Shown in pieces: positions 41,763-51,796 of a DNA stretch of 64,000 bases (the first letter of the stretch is position 1; every line of letters begins with the position of its first letter). Source of the DNA: Candidatus Fukatsuia symbiotica (lineage in GTDB: Bacteria; Pseudomonadota; Gammaproteobacteria; Enterobacterales; Enterobacteriaceae); the NCBI RefSeq assembly GCF_003122425.1, contig NZ_CP021659.1, positions 806,001-870,000 of the forward strand, in the 5' to 3' direction. A model generated the notes under the pieces. It worked only from the letters and a program-made list of their open reading frames with translations. It was not told where the DNA came from and did not search any database. A program made the translations under genes and the position numbers.

Positions 41763-42237
41763 TTACGTTATTATCGGCATTATCGTATTTTCAGCTTTGG
41801 TCAGCCTGAACCGGGGATTTGTCCGTGAGGCGTTATCGCTGGTGATATGGGGATGTGCATTTTTTATCGCTCGTCATTTTTATCCCTACCTTGCAGTTTA
41901 TTTCACCTCTTTTGAGAATGAATTGATTCGCAACGGTACTGCCATCGGTATCCTGTTCATCGCTACCTTAATTATCGGTGCTGTTGTTAACTCGGTGATG
42001 AGCTGCCTGGTTGTACGCACCGGATTATCAGGAACCGATAGGGTGCTTGGCGTATGCTTCGGGGCGTTACGTGGTGTTCTCATCGTCGCCGCCATATTAT
42101 TCTTTGTGGATACCTTCACCGACTTTGCGCAAAGCATAGAGTGGAAACAGTCACAATTAATCCCGCAGTTCAGTGATATAATCAGAGGGTTCTTTAACTA
42201 CTTGCAGAACACGTCGAATTTCTTGCCGGATCGGTAA
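41749..42237 (+). CDS. cvpA: CvpA membrane protein
   Basis: A 162-residue, four-helix inner-membrane protein (E. coli 162) first known from colicin V production. The start MVWIDYVIIGIIVFSALVSL, the RGFVREALSL loop and the LSGTDRVLGVCFGALRGVL motif are conserved. It is the gene before purF, with which it forms an operon. Confidence 0.94.
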   Translation: MVWIDYVIIGIIVFSALVSLNRGFVREALSLVIWGCAFFIARHFYPYLAVYFTSFENELIRNGTAIGILFIATLIIGAVVNSVMSCLVVRTGLSGTDRVLGVCFGALRGVLIVAAILFFVDTFTDFAQSIEWKQSQLIPQFSDIIRGFFNYLQNTSNFLPDR

Positions 42238-42289
42238 AGCTCGTACGTAACCTTGTAAGGATCCGTTAACGCTGATAAGGAAAAACAAT

Positions 42290-43807
42290 ATGTGCGGTAT
42301 TGTCGGTATCACTGGTTTTACACCGGTAAACCAGTCGATTTACGATGCCTTGATGGTGCTTCAGCACCGGGGGCAAGATGCTGCTGGCATCGTTACCCTT
42401 GACGCCAATAATAGGTTCCGTTTGCGTAAAGCTAATGGTTTAGTGAAGGATGTCTTTGAAATCCGCCACATGCTGCGCTTACAGGGTACTATGGGGCTGG
42501 GTCATGTACGTTATCCAACGGCGGGCTGTGCCAGCGTTTCAGAAGCACAGCCTTTTTACGTGAATTCCCCATTTGGCATTACCTTGGCGCACAATGGCAA
42601 TCTAACTAACGCGAAGGAAATGAGAGAATACCTATTCAAAAAAAAGCGTCGTCATGTGAATACTACTTCTGATTCAGAAGTTTTATTGAATATTTTTGCC
42701 AGTGCACTGGATAGCTCGCAGAACTATCCTTTAACAGAGGAGGATATTTTTGCCGCCGTAACCAGAACTCACGAGTTGGTAAAGGGTGCCTATGCTTGCG
42801 TGGCGATGATCATCGGTCATGGCATGGTCGCTTTTCGTGATCCTAATGGCATACGACCCTTGGTGATGGGTAACCGCATTTTAGAAGATGATCGCATTGA
42901 ATACATGGTCGCCTCAGAAAGCGTCGCTCTTGATACATTAGGCTTCAAATTATTGCGCGATCTCGCACCAGGTGAAGCAGTATACATCACTGAAAAAGGC
43001 GGGTTATTTACTCGCCAATGTGCTGCTGATCCTCAGTATCATCCTTGCCTGTTTGAGTACGTTTACTTTGCTCGCCCAGATTCTTATATGGATAACATTT
43101 CTGTCTACAGTGCTCGGGTGCGTATGGGACAGAGGCTGGGTAAAAAAATCGCTGATAAATGGGCAGAGTTAGACATTGACGTGGTTATTCCTATCCCTGA
43201 GACCTCCTGTGATATCGCGTTAGAAATCGCGCGTATTCTAGATAAGCCCTACCGTCAGGGATTTGTAAAAAACCGTTATGTAGGTCGCACTTTTATTATG
43301 CCAGGTCAACAGGAGCGCCGTAAATCAGTACGCCGTAAGCTGAATGTTAATCGGGCAGAGTTTAAAGATAAAAAAGTATTATTGGTGGATGATTCTATTG
43401 TACGTGGTACTACTTCAGAACAAATTGTGACAATGGCACGTGACGCGGGCGCGACACAGGTTTATTTTGCCTCAGCGGCGCCAGAAATCCGTTTTCCTAA
43501 TGTGTATGGTATTGATATGCCAAGTGTCAATGAACTTATCGCTCATGGTCGTGAAGTGGATAAAATCAGGGAGCTAATAGGCGCAGATGGGTTGATTTTT
43601 CAGGACCTGGCTGATCTTATCGATGCGGTGAGAGAAAATGATCCCAATATTACTCAATTTGAGTGCTCAGTGTTCGATGGCAGTTACATCACCAAAGATG
43701 TCGATCAGAATTATCTGGATTCTCTTGCATTACTACGCCGTGATGATGCTCAGGCATTACATCGCCAAAATGAAGCAGAAAATCTTGAAATGTACAACGA
43801 AGGCTAA
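42290..43807 (+). CDS. purF: Amidophosphoribosyltransferase
   Basis: PurF makes phosphoribosylamine, the first step of purine synthesis. 505 residues, equal to E. coli. The processed N-terminal Cys (MCGIVGI), the amidotransferase [10 protein letters not shown] and the PRPP loop [14 protein letters not shown] are intact. Together with guaBA it points to retained purine synthesis. Confidence 0.96.
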   Translation: MCGIVGITGFTPVNQSIYDALMVLQHRGQDAAGIVTLDANNRFRLRKANGLVKDVFEIRHMLRLQGTMGLGHVRYPTAGCASVSEAQPFYVNSPFGITLAHNGNLTNAKEMREYLFKKKRRHVNTTSDSEVLLNIFASALDSSQNYPLTEEDIFAAVTRTHELVKGAYACVAMIIGHGMVAFRDPNGIRPLVMGNRILEDDRIEYMVASESVALDTLGFKLLRDLAPGEAVYITEKGGLFTRQCAADPQYHPCLFEYVYFARPDSYMDNISVYSARVRMGQRLGKKIADKWAELDIDVVIPIPETSCDIALEIARILDKPYRQGFVKNRYVGRTFIMPGQQERRKSVRRKLNVNRAEFKDKKVLLVDDSIVRGTTSEQIVTMARDAGATQVYFASAAPEIRFPNVYGIDMPSVNELIAHGREVDKIRELIGADGLIFQDLADLIDAVRENDPNITQFECSVFDGSYITKDVDQNYLDSLALLRRDDAQALHRQNEAENLEMYNEG

Positions 43808-43899
43808 TTTTTTTTCGCGGATTAACGTTTTTAAACTCAAATAGGGGCATCCCCGCTTTCGATGGTCGTGTATTTGGCCGGTTTGAGGCAATCTGACAT

Positions 43900-44045
43900 T
43901 AGACCTCTTTCCAAACCTGCTGCGTGACTCGAATCCTGCGTTGCCCCCGGTGCGCGCAATCCTCATGTACTGTGTGTTAACGAAGGTTGCTGTGCGCCGT
44001 GCGCCTTGACTTCGTATCACTCGCTAGGGTTTGGAAAGAGGTCTA
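43900..44045 (+). repeat. MITE-A copy between purF and ubiX
   Basis: Both arms read AGACCTCTTTCCAAACC (17 bases, perfect inverted match), a clear departure from the AGACTTCTTGCAAAACC of other copies, changed in both ends alike. The interior retains TGCGCGCAATCCTCATGTACT. The right end lies 15 bases before the ubiX start, so it forms the ubiX leader. Confidence 0.85.
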
Positions 44046-44060
44046 TTGAGGCAATGTATC

Positions 44061-44636
44061 ATGAAACGACTTATTATTGGTATTTCAGGTGCTAGCGGGG
44101 CAATTTACGGTATCCGCTTGTTAGAGATATTAAAAAATGTTTCCGAAATAGAAACGCATTTAATTATTAGCAATGCGGCGCGGCGGACACTTGCTTCAGA
44201 AACCGATATTTGCTTAAAAGATGTACAATCCTTGGCCAATATGGTACATGATGTGCGCAACCTTGCCGCTTCGCTTTCTTCGGGTTCGTTTAGAACTGCG
44301 GGGATGGTAATATTACCCTGCTCGATTAAAACGCTATCAGGCATTGTTCATGGTTATACTGATAATTTATTGATCCGTGCGGCGGATATAATATTGAAAG
44401 AGCGACGTCCCTTAGTGCTCGGTTTGCGAGAAACACCATTGCATCTGGGGCATTTACGTTTGATGGTACAGGCAGCTGAATTAGGTGCTGTTATTATGCC
44501 ACCGCTACCCGCTTTCTATCATCGGCCACAGACTATAGACGAGATCATCAATCAAAATGTCAACCGAGTCATTGATCAATTCGACATCGAGTTACCCAAT
44601 GATCTCTTTCAGCGTTGGCAAGGTAGTGGACTATGA
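44061..44636 (+). CDS. ubiX: Flavin prenyltransferase UbiX
   Basis: UbiX makes the prenylated FMN used by UbiD in ubiquinone synthesis. The start [24 protein letters not shown] is preceded by GAGG; 191 residues (E. coli 189). The conserved [12 protein letters not shown] and the C-terminal [14 protein letters not shown] segments are present. The leader is formed by MITE-A. It overlaps trpR by 4 bases. Confidence 0.93.
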   Translation: MKRLIIGISGASGAIYGIRLLEILKNVSEIETHLIISNAARRTLASETDICLKDVQSLANMVHDVRNLAASLSSGSFRTAGMVILPCSIKTLSGIVHGYTDNLLIRAADIILKERRPLVLGLRETPLHLGHLRLMVQAAELGAVIMPPLPAFYHRPQTIDEIINQNVNRVIDQFDIELPNDLFQRWQGSGL

Positions 44637-44941
44637 TGCAAACTGGCCCTAGATCTTCCCCTGGAGAGGATAAAAACTGGGTAGATTTTGTTACGCTATT
44701 GAAACATGCAGTGCAGCAAGACTGCCATCAAGCGCTACTAGAATTGATGCTGACGGAAGATGAACGTGCTGCTTTGGGTACGCGTGTGCGTATTATTGGA
44801 GAGTTAATTAACGGTGATCTGAGCCAACGTGAATTAAAAGATCAACTGGGTGCAGGGATTGCCACCATAACTCGAGGATCTCATAGCCTCAAGGCAGCTT
44901 CGTCTGAGCTTAAAGAATGGCTTGCGATTCATTTACTATGA
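44633..44941 (+). CDS. trpR: Trp operon repressor
   Basis: TrpR represses tryptophan genes when bound to tryptophan. The 102-residue protein keeps the helix-turn-helix [20 protein letters not shown] and the core [13 protein letters not shown]. Its ATG overlaps the ubiX stop, so it appears translationally coupled to ubiX rather than transcribed from the autoregulated promoter it has behind slt in E. coli; no trp-operator-like palindrome is visible upstream. Confidence 0.92.
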   Translation: MMQTGPRSSPGEDKNWVDFVTLLKHAVQQDCHQALLELMLTEDERAALGTRVRIIGELINGDLSQRELKDQLGAGIATITRGSHSLKAASSELKEWLAIHLL

Positions 44942-45019
44942 ACAGAGCTAGCAGGCAACCACAACATGATACATAATGAATTAGAAAGCTTATTTGATGC
45001 ACTATAACGGGAAACAGAA

Positions 45020-45658
45020 ATGCTACAGGTATATCTCGTTCGTCACGGCGAAACGGAATTTAATACCGATGGCCGTATTCAGGGCTGCTCTGATAGCCCA
45101 CTAACCATCCAAGGTAAAAATCAGATCAACTCGGTGGCTGAAAGGGTTCGCTCTGAAGGCATAACTCATGTTATCAGCAGTGATTTAGGACGCACCAAGC
45201 AAACCGCAGAAATTATTGCTAATATCTGCCGTTGCGAGCTTAGTTTCGATTCTCGTCTGCGTGAGCTGCGCATGGGAGAACTGGAAGGGTGTAAAATTGA
45301 CAGCCTAACAAAAGAACAAGAATCATGGCGTCGGCATATGGTGGATGGCACTGTTGATGCCCGGGTTCCCGGGGGCGGTGAGTCGATGGCAGAATTAGCG
45401 TCACGGATGCGCAGCGCACTGGACAGTTGCCACAACCTACCGCCGGGTAGTCGGCCATTGCTGGTTAGTCATGGTATCGCGTTGAGCTGCCTGATAAACA
45501 CCCTGCTCGGGTTACCGGCTCACTCTGAGCGCCGCTTGCGTTTACGCAATGGCTCACTGTCCCGGGTTGATTACCAACAAAGTTTGTGGCTTGCTGACGG
45601 CTGGATTGTTGAAAGCACCGGAGACGTTGCGCATTTCTCACCTATCTCTGGCCACTAA
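45020..45658 (+). CDS. gpmB: Histidine phosphatase family protein GpmB
   Basis: A 212-residue member of the phosphoglycerate mutase-like family. The catalytic VRHGETEFNTDGRIQG and the second His in LLVSHGIALSC are intact. It is annotated as GpmB from length and from its neighbour trpR, as in E. coli. Its real substrate is not clear in the family. The next E. coli genes (rob, creABCD) are missing; arcA follows convergently after 12 bases. Confidence 0.92.
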   Translation: MLQVYLVRHGETEFNTDGRIQGCSDSPLTIQGKNQINSVAERVRSEGITHVISSDLGRTKQTAEIIANICRCELSFDSRLRELRMGELEGCKIDSLTKEQESWRRHMVDGTVDARVPGGGESMAELASRMRSALDSCHNLPPGSRPLLVSHGIALSCLINTLLGLPAHSERRLRLRNGSLSRVDYQQSLWLADGWIVESTGDVAHFSPISGH

Positions 45659-45670
45659 ATTAATATTGGC

Positions 45671-46387
45671 TTATCCCGCCAGATCACCACAAAAGCGATA
45701 GCCCTCACCATGAACGGTGGTAATGATTTCTGGTGTACCTGACATCGACTCAAAATGCTTACGAATACGGCGGATAGTGACATCAACGGTGCGATCATGA
45801 GGTTTGAGTTCACGCCCCGTCATTTTTTTCAATAATTCGTCGCGAGATTGGATTTTTCCCGGATTTTCACAAAAATGCAGGATGGCACGAAATTCGCTGC
45901 GTGGTAGTTTGTAGTGTTCGCCGGTGGGATCTATCAGCGAACGGCTGTTAATATCTAGCTCCCAGCCATTGAACTTATAACTTTCTACCTGCTTTGGTTC
46001 TTCACGGACGCTGCTCAAGTTCATGGTTCGTGAGAGCAGATTACGAGCACGAATGGTCAACTCGCGCGGATTAAAAGGCTTGGTGATGTAGTCATCAGCA
46101 CCAATTTCTAAACCGAGGATCTTATCGATTTCATTATCGCGACCGGTCAGAAAAATTAAGGCGACACTGACTTGTTCACGAAATTCCCGAGCGAGTAGCA
46201 GCCCATTCTTACCTGGCAGGTTGATGTCCATGATAACCAGATTGATGAGATTTTCAGACAGAATACGGTGCATTTCTACACCATCATTGGCCTCGTGAAC
46301 GACATAGCCCTCCGCTCCGAAAATGCTCTTTAAGGTATCACGAGTGATCAACTCGTCTTCTACAATCAAAATGTGCGGGGTTTGCAT
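45671..46387 (-). CDS. arcA: Two-component response regulator ArcA
   Basis: ArcA controls aerobic respiration genes under low oxygen. 238 residues, equal to E. coli. The receiver domain has Asp54 in [12 protein letters not shown] and a winged-helix OmpR-type C-terminus ([15 protein letters not shown]). The sensor ArcB is not in the window. It is divergent from thrA, with a MITE-A copy between. Confidence 0.96.
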   Translation of the reverse strand: MQTPHILIVEDELITRDTLKSIFGAEGYVVHEANDGVEMHRILSENLINLVIMDINLPGKNGLLLAREFREQVSVALIFLTGRDNEIDKILGLEIGADDYITKPFNPRELTIRARNLLSRTMNLSSVREEPKQVESYKFNGWELDINSRSLIDPTGEHYKLPRSEFRAILHFCENPGKIQSRDELLKKMTGRELKPHDRTVDVTIRRIRKHFESMSGTPEIITTVHGEGYRFCGDLAG

Positions 46388-46891
46388 GTTTACGACCTAA
46401 AATTGCCAACAAAATAAAAAAGCGCGACCCTTCACTGTGTTAACGGTAATATAACAGAACGAGAGGAAGTTGAATTGTAGCACGTGAACACTTTGGTGAA
46501 AAACACTTAGAACCTGTTCCAAATCGCCATCAATGACGTTCAGACGAGGAAAATAAAATAAATCGCTTGCATAACCTCTGCGTGATGTGAACTCGGCGTT
46601 ACGCAGTGATCGTAATACTCATGTACTCGTACGTACACGGCGGTTGCCGGGCGCCCCTGACTTCACAGAACGAATGACGGTTATGCAAGCAGTCTAATAA
46701 ATGGCTAGATAATGTTTATAGCAAGCTAATTATTATGGCGCTGTTAGTATATAAAATTAACAATCTGAAATATATACTTATTTTTCTGGTAAGCAATATT
46801 AATAGTGCGTATATTTATCAACTAGTTATAAATTATAGGTTAACAATGCCATGATACTCGTGGTTCAAATTAATACAGGAGGAAATGGAAA
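46388..46891. promoter_or_regulatory. arcA-thrA divergent intergenic region without thrL
   Basis: The region holds the arcA leader, a MITE-A copy (46559-46696) and an AT-rich stretch that must contain the thrA promoter. I searched it for the Thr/Ile-rich leader peptide and terminator hairpin of the thr attenuator and see neither. A strong AGGAGG lies 10 bases before thrA. Confidence 0.6.
46559..46696 (+). repeat. MITE-A copy between arcA and thrA
   Basis: Arms share GCTTGCATAACC in inverted form, another change common to both ends of one copy. The core reads CTCGGCGTTACGCAGTGAT. Confidence 0.8.
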
Positions 46892-49360
46892 ATGCGAGTG
46901 CTGAAATTTGGCGGAACCTCGGTGGCGAATGCAAAACGGTTTATGTCCGTTGCTAAGATTATTGAAGACAGGGCGGGTCAGGAACAGATCGCGAGTGTAT
47001 TATCTGCACCGGCAAAAATCACCAATCACCTGGTTGCGATGATCGAGAGTGCCATCGCCAAACCTGAACAAGATATTTCTCTGATGATCGGAGAGACGCA
47101 ACAAATTTTTTCTGATTTATTGTGTGGCCTGACTGAAGCACAGCCAAAGCTTGCTAAAGAGCCATTAAACGACTTGCTAAAACAAGAATTCGATCAACTT
47201 AACCAACTGTTACGTGGCATCTCTTTACTAGGGCAGTGTCCAGCAGCCATTAATGCCGCCATTATCAGCCGTGGTGAAAAACTTTCTGTCGCCATCATGG
47301 CCGCATTATTACGAACGGAAGATTGTCTCGTCACCGTTATCAACCCTGTTGAAAACTTACTGGCACGTGGGCACTATCTTGGATCGACCGTTGACATTGC
47401 GGCATCGACCTTACGCATTAACGTACACAAAATACCCTGTGATCATATTATTTTGATGGCGGGTTTTATCGCGGGTAATGATAAAGGTGAATTGGTGCTA
47501 CTGGGCCGCAACGGTTCGGATTATTCAGCGGCTGTACTCGCTGCCTGCTTAAAAGCGGAAGGTTGTGAAATCTGGACGGATGTCGATGGCATCTACACCT
47601 GTGATCCGCAGACAGTACCAGATGCAAAATTACTGCAATCACTGTCATATCAGGAAGCAATGGAACTATCTTATTTCGGTGCCAAAGTTTTGCACCCGCG
47701 TACCATCACTCCCATTGCTCAATTTGAGATCCCCTGTTTGATCAAAAATACCACTAATCCCGAGGCACCTGGCACACTGATTAGCGGTAAAAAAAGTGAT
47801 GATGGTCATTTAGTAAAAGGGATCACTAATCTCAATAATATGGTGATGATTAATGTATCCGGCTCAGGCATGAAAGGGATGGTTGGCATGGCAGCACGGG
47901 TATTTTCTGCCATGTCACGCAGCGGTATCTCCGTGGCTTTAATAACGCAATCATCCTCTGAATATAGCATCAGTTTTTGTGTGCCACAGAGTGAATTATT
48001 ACGCGCCGATAATGCTCTGCAGGAAGAATTTTATTTGGAACGCAAACAGGGAGTGCTGGATCCACTGGCGATAGTGGAACAACTCAGCATTATTTCGGTC
48101 ATCGGCGATGGTATGCGTACACAACGTGGTATTTCCGCCCGCTTTTTCTCGGCACTGGCGCATGCCAACATTAATATTATTGCTATCGCGCAAGGTTCTT
48201 CTGAACGATCTATTTCTGCGGTGATCAATAACGATATGGCAACCACTGCCGTGCGTATTTGTCACCAAATGATGTTCAATACTGATCAAGTGATTGAAGT
48301 TTTTGTCATTGGTGCTGGCGGTGTCTGCGGTGCGTTAGTCGAGCAAATTTGTCGTCAGCAACGTTGGTTGAAACAAAAACATATTGACTTACGGGTGTGT
48401 GGTATCGCCAACTCCAAAAGCATGTTGACGGATATCCGAGGCATCGATCTGACTGGCTGGAGAGAGCAACTCAAGCTCTCTCTACAACTTTTTAACATGA
48501 GCCAGTTGATTCATCTAGTGAAAACAAATTATCTGCTCAACCCGGTCATTGTCGATTGTACTTCCAGTGAGGTTGTTGCCAAGCAATATGCCGATTTTCT
48601 GGCTGCAGGTTGCCATGTAGTGACAGCGAATAAAAAAGCCAATACTGCTTCAATGGATTATTACCGCCAGTTGCGGACGACAGCAGCGCAATCCTGCCGT
48701 AAATTTCTGTACGATACCAATGTCGGTGCTAGCTTACCGGTTATCGAAAATTTGCAAAATCTGCTCAATGCCGGTGATCAATTGGAGCGATTCTGCGGTA
48801 TTTTATCCGGCTCGCTTTCCTTTATTTTCGGCCAATTAGATGAAGAAGGCATGACCTTGTCTGCCGCCACCCTAGCAGCACAGAAGCAAGGCTACACCGA
48901 GCCGGATCCACGTGACGATCTGTCAGGTATGGATGTTGCCCGTAAGCTACTGATTATTGCTAGAGAAGCGGGTTATCAATTAGAATTGTGCGATATCGTC
49001 GTTGAATCGGTGTTACCCGCTAGCTTTGATGAGTCGGGAGATGTAGCAACCTTTTTGGATCGTTTGCCATCACTGGATGAAGATTTTAACAAAAAAATAA
49101 CAGAAGCGCGGCAACAGGGTAAAGTATTGCGTTATGTCGGTGTTATCGAGAAGGGTTGCTGCCAGGTAAAGATTGAGGCGGTTGATAGCAATGATCCGCT
49201 GTATAAAGTCAAAAATGGTGAAAATGCATTAGCATTTTATAGCCGTTACTATCAACCTTTACCCTTGGTATTGCGTGGCTATGGTGCTGGCAATAACGTT
49301 ACCGCCGCGGGGGTCTTTGCCGATCTTTTACGTACCTTATCCTGGAAACAAGGAAATTAA
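46892..49360 (+). CDS. thrA: Bifunctional aspartokinase I / homoserine dehydrogenase I
   Basis: ThrA catalyses the first and third steps from aspartate to threonine. The 822-residue protein (E. coli 820) has the kinase start [17 protein letters not shown], two ACT regions and the dehydrogenase with [18 protein letters not shown] precedes the start. thrB begins two bases after the stop. Confidence 0.96.
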   Translation: MRVLKFGGTSVANAKRFMSVAKIIEDRAGQEQIASVLSAPAKITNHLVAMIESAIAKPEQDISLMIGETQQIFSDLLCGLTEAQPKLAKEPLNDLLKQEFDQLNQLLRGISLLGQCPAAINAAIISRGEKLSVAIMAALLRTEDCLVTVINPVENLLARGHYLGSTVDIAASTLRINVHKIPCDHIILMAGFIAGNDKGELVLLGRNGSDYSAAVLAACLKAEGCEIWTDVDGIYTCDPQTVPDAKLLQSLSYQEAMELSYFGAKVLHPRTITPIAQFEIPCLIKNTTNPEAPGTLISGKKSDDGHLVKGITNLNNMVMINVSGSGMKGMVGMAARVFSAMSRSGISVALITQSSSEYSISFCVPQSELLRADNALQEEFYLERKQGVLDPLAIVEQLSIISVIGDGMRTQRGISARFFSALAHANINIIAIAQGSSERSISAVINNDMATTAVRICHQMMFNTDQVIEVFVIGAGGVCGALVEQICRQQRWLKQKHIDLRVCGIANSKSMLTDIRGIDLTGWREQLKLSLQLFNMSQLIHLVKTNYLLNPVIVDCTSSEVVAKQYADFLAAGCHVVTANKKANTASMDYYRQLRTTAAQSCRKFLYDTNVGASLPVIENLQNLLNAGDQLERFCGILSGSLSFIFGQLDEEGMTLSAATLAAQKQGYTEPDPRDDLSGMDVARKLLIIAREAGYQLELCDIVVESVLPASFDESGDVATFLDRLPSLDEDFNKKITEARQQGKVLRYVGVIEKGCCQVKIEAVDSNDPLYKVKNGENALAFYSRYYQPLPLVLRGYGAGNNVTAAGVFADLLRTLSWKQGN

Positions 49361-49362
49361 TC

Positions 49363-50292
49363 ATGGTTAAAGTCTTTGCGCCAGCGTCAATAGGTAATGT
49401 CAGCGTGGGTTTTGATGTTTTGGGTGCCGCAGTCTCGCCCATTGATGGTACTCTGCTCGGTGATTGCGTCACGGTCAAAGCGGCCGACAAATTCAGCTTA
49501 TTTAATACAGGACGCTTTGCAGCTAAGCTGCCACAAGAAATGCAAGAAAATATCGTCTATCGGTGTTGGCAGAGTTTTTGTCAAAAAATCGGCAAAGACA
49601 TAGCGGTAGAAATAATATTGGAAAAAAACATGCCAATCGGATCTGGGCTGGGTTCGAGTGCTTGTTCAATAGTGGCGGCGCTGATGGCACTGAATGAATA
49701 TTGTGGTCAGCGATTCGATAAAATGACACTACTCACCATGATGGGCGCACTGGAAGGAAAAATTTCTAACGGTGTTCACTACGACAATGTTGCCCCCTGT
49801 TATCTCGGTGGCATGCAATTGATATTGGAAGAAGACGGCGACATTATCGAACAGGTTCCTGATTTAGATTGGTTTTGGGTAATGGCCTATCCGGGAATCA
49901 AAGTTTCTACTGCTGCCGCACGGGGCGTTTTACCGGAGAAATACAAACTGCAAGATTGTATCAATCATGGACGTCATCTTGCCGGTTTTATCCATGCCTG
50001 TCATAGCAAGAACACGGATTTAGCTGTTAAATTAATGAAAGATGTGATTGCCGAACCCTACCGCACCGAGTTGCTGCCTAATTTTATTAAGGCACGTCAG
50101 GCCGCACAGGCTAAAGGTGCTCTGGCCTGTGGAATTTCTGGCTCTGGCTCAACTATGTTTGCCGTTTGTCGTGACAAAGAAACAGCAAAATGTGTTGCAG
50201 ACTGCCTGCAAGAAGTCTATCTGCAAAACAACGAGGAAGGTTTTATTCATATTTGCCGTCTGGACAAAAAAGGCGCACGATTACTGGGATAA
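49363..50292 (+). CDS. thrB: Homoserine kinase
   Basis: A GHMP kinase of 309 residues (E. coli 310) that phosphorylates homoserine. Start [25 protein letters not shown] motif [13 protein letters not shown]-terminal [12 protein letters not shown]. It lies between thrA and thrC with gaps of two and three bases. Confidence 0.96.
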   Translation: MVKVFAPASIGNVSVGFDVLGAAVSPIDGTLLGDCVTVKAADKFSLFNTGRFAAKLPQEMQENIVYRCWQSFCQKIGKDIAVEIILEKNMPIGSGLGSSACSIVAALMALNEYCGQRFDKMTLLTMMGALEGKISNGVHYDNVAPCYLGGMQLILEEDGDIIEQVPDLDWFWVMAYPGIKVSTAAARGVLPEKYKLQDCINHGRHLAGFIHACHSKNTDLAVKLMKDVIAEPYRTELLPNFIKARQAAQAKGALACGISGSGSTMFAVCRDKETAKCVADCLQEVYLQNNEEGFIHICRLDKKGARLLG

Positions 50293-50295
50293 GGT

Positions 50296-51612
50296 ATGAA
50301 ACTGTATAATCTGAAAGATCACAAACAACATGTTAGCTTCATAGAGGCACTGCAACAGGGTCTTGGCAAGCAGCAGGGGTTATTTTTCCCACTAGAACTG
50401 CCTGAATTTACCTTGACAGAAATCGAGGATCTATTAAAACAGGATTTTATTACCCGCAGTAGTCGTATCCTCTCTGCCTTTATCGGTGATGAAATTGTTT
50501 CGCAAGTGATGACCAAAAGAGTTGAAGCAGCCTTTACGTTTCCTGCGCCTCTGGTCATGATAGGGAAAGATCAAGATGTTGCGGCACTGGAATTGTTTCA
50601 CGGTCCTACACTGGCATTTAAGGACTTTGGTGCCCGTTTTATGGCACAGATGCTGGCTGAAGTGGCAACTGATCAGCCCGTCACCATTTTAACGGCGACA
50701 TCCGGTGATACTGGTGCGGCGGTCGCTCATGCTTTTTATGGCTTGAAAAATGTACGCGTGGTGATCCTCTATCCTCGAGGTAAAATCAGTCCATTACAGG
50801 AAAAACTATTTTGTACATTGGGTGGTAATATTCATACTGTCGCTATCGACGGTGATTTTGATGCTTGCCAAGCGTTAGTCAAGCAAGCTTTTGATGATAC
50901 AGAAGTTAAGGAGACACTCAGTCTTAATTCAGCAAATTCGATCAATATCAGCCGGTTACTGGCACAAATCTGTTATTACTTTGAAGCAGTAGCACAATTA
51001 CCGGTTGAAGCACGTAAACAATTGGTTATCTCCGTGCCCAGTGGCAACTTTGGCAATTTAACTGCCGGACTACTCGCAAAATCACTGGGGCTGCCGATCA
51101 GACGTTTTATTGCCGCCACCAACGCCAACGACACTGTCCCGCGTTTCTTAAAGAGCGGACAATGGCAGCCTAACCAGACGGTTGCCACTTTATCTAACGC
51201 TATGGATGTCAGTTCACCCAATAACTGGCCGCGCATTGAAGAGTTATTTCACCGTAAAATTTGGCGCTTAAAAGATTTAGCGCATGGTACTGTTAGCGAT
51301 CAAGAAACCAAAGAAACAATGCGTGAGCTTGCCGATTTGGGGTATATCTCTGAACCTCATACGGCCATTGCTTACCGCGTATTGCGTGATCAGCTACAGG
51401 AAGGAGAGTTTGGTTTGTTTCTCGGTACCGCGCATCCGGCGAAATTCAAAGAAAGCGTCGAAGACATTTTGCAACAAACGCTGCCATTACCGCAAGCCTT
51501 GGAAACACGGGCAACTTTGCCATTGCTTTCTCACCATTTGCCCGCAAAATATACCCAATTACGGGCCTTCCTGCTGGCATCGGCAACATCAACGGAATCG
51601 ATAAAAAAATAG
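50296..51612 (+). CDS. thrC: Threonine synthase
   Basis: A PLP enzyme that completes threonine synthesis, 438 residues (E. coli 428). The PLP lysine lies in LAFKDFGARF; the TATSGDTGAA loop and SVPSGNFGNLTAG follow. The last ~10 residues extend past the usual end (SATSTESIKK). A MITE-A copy starts 5 bases after the stop. Confidence 0.95.
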   Translation: MKLYNLKDHKQHVSFIEALQQGLGKQQGLFFPLELPEFTLTEIEDLLKQDFITRSSRILSAFIGDEIVSQVMTKRVEAAFTFPAPLVMIGKDQDVAALELFHGPTLAFKDFGARFMAQMLAEVATDQPVTILTATSGDTGAAVAHAFYGLKNVRVVILYPRGKISPLQEKLFCTLGGNIHTVAIDGDFDACQALVKQAFDDTEVKETLSLNSANSINISRLLAQICYYFEAVAQLPVEARKQLVISVPSGNFGNLTAGLLAKSLGLPIRRFIAATNANDTVPRFLKSGQWQPNQTVATLSNAMDVSSPNNWPRIEELFHRKIWRLKDLAHGTVSDQETKETMRELADLGYISEPHTAIAYRVLRDQLQEGEFGLFLGTAHPAKFKESVEDILQQTLPLPQALETRATLPLLSHHLPAKYTQLRAFLLASATSTESIKK

Positions 51613-51616
51613 ATAC

Positions 51617-51758
51617 TAGACTTCTTGCAAAACGGTAATTCGCTATGTGAAGTCAAGGCATCTGAAGCACAGTAATGGGTACATACGAGTATATGAGGAT
51701 TGCGAGCACCGCGTAACGCCGAATTCACACTACGCAAGCGGGTTATGCGAGGAGTCTA
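51617..51758 (-). repeat. MITE-A copy after thrC
   Basis: Inverted orientation; the reverse core reads GAATTCGGCGTTACGCGG and GTGCTCGC. Arms AGACTTCTTGCAAAAC and (inverted) AGACTCCTCGCATAACC have drifted apart. It starts 5 bases after the thrC stop. Confidence 0.85.
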
Positions 51759-51796
51759 TTGCCAGAGTGTAATATGGCTGAACGACATAATAATGA

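Noticed and set aside
46820-46891. thrL leader peptide
   Set aside because: The only short ATG frames here contain no run of Thr/Ile codons and no terminator hairpin follows.
48000-48290. Minus-strand ORFs inside thrA
   Set aside because: Shadow frames with low-complexity residues, no start signals; thrA covers the region fully.
3265-51758. CRISPR array made of the ~140-bp repeats
   Set aside because: The repeats are far apart, each has inverted ends and TA flanks, and there are no regular spacers or cas genes.
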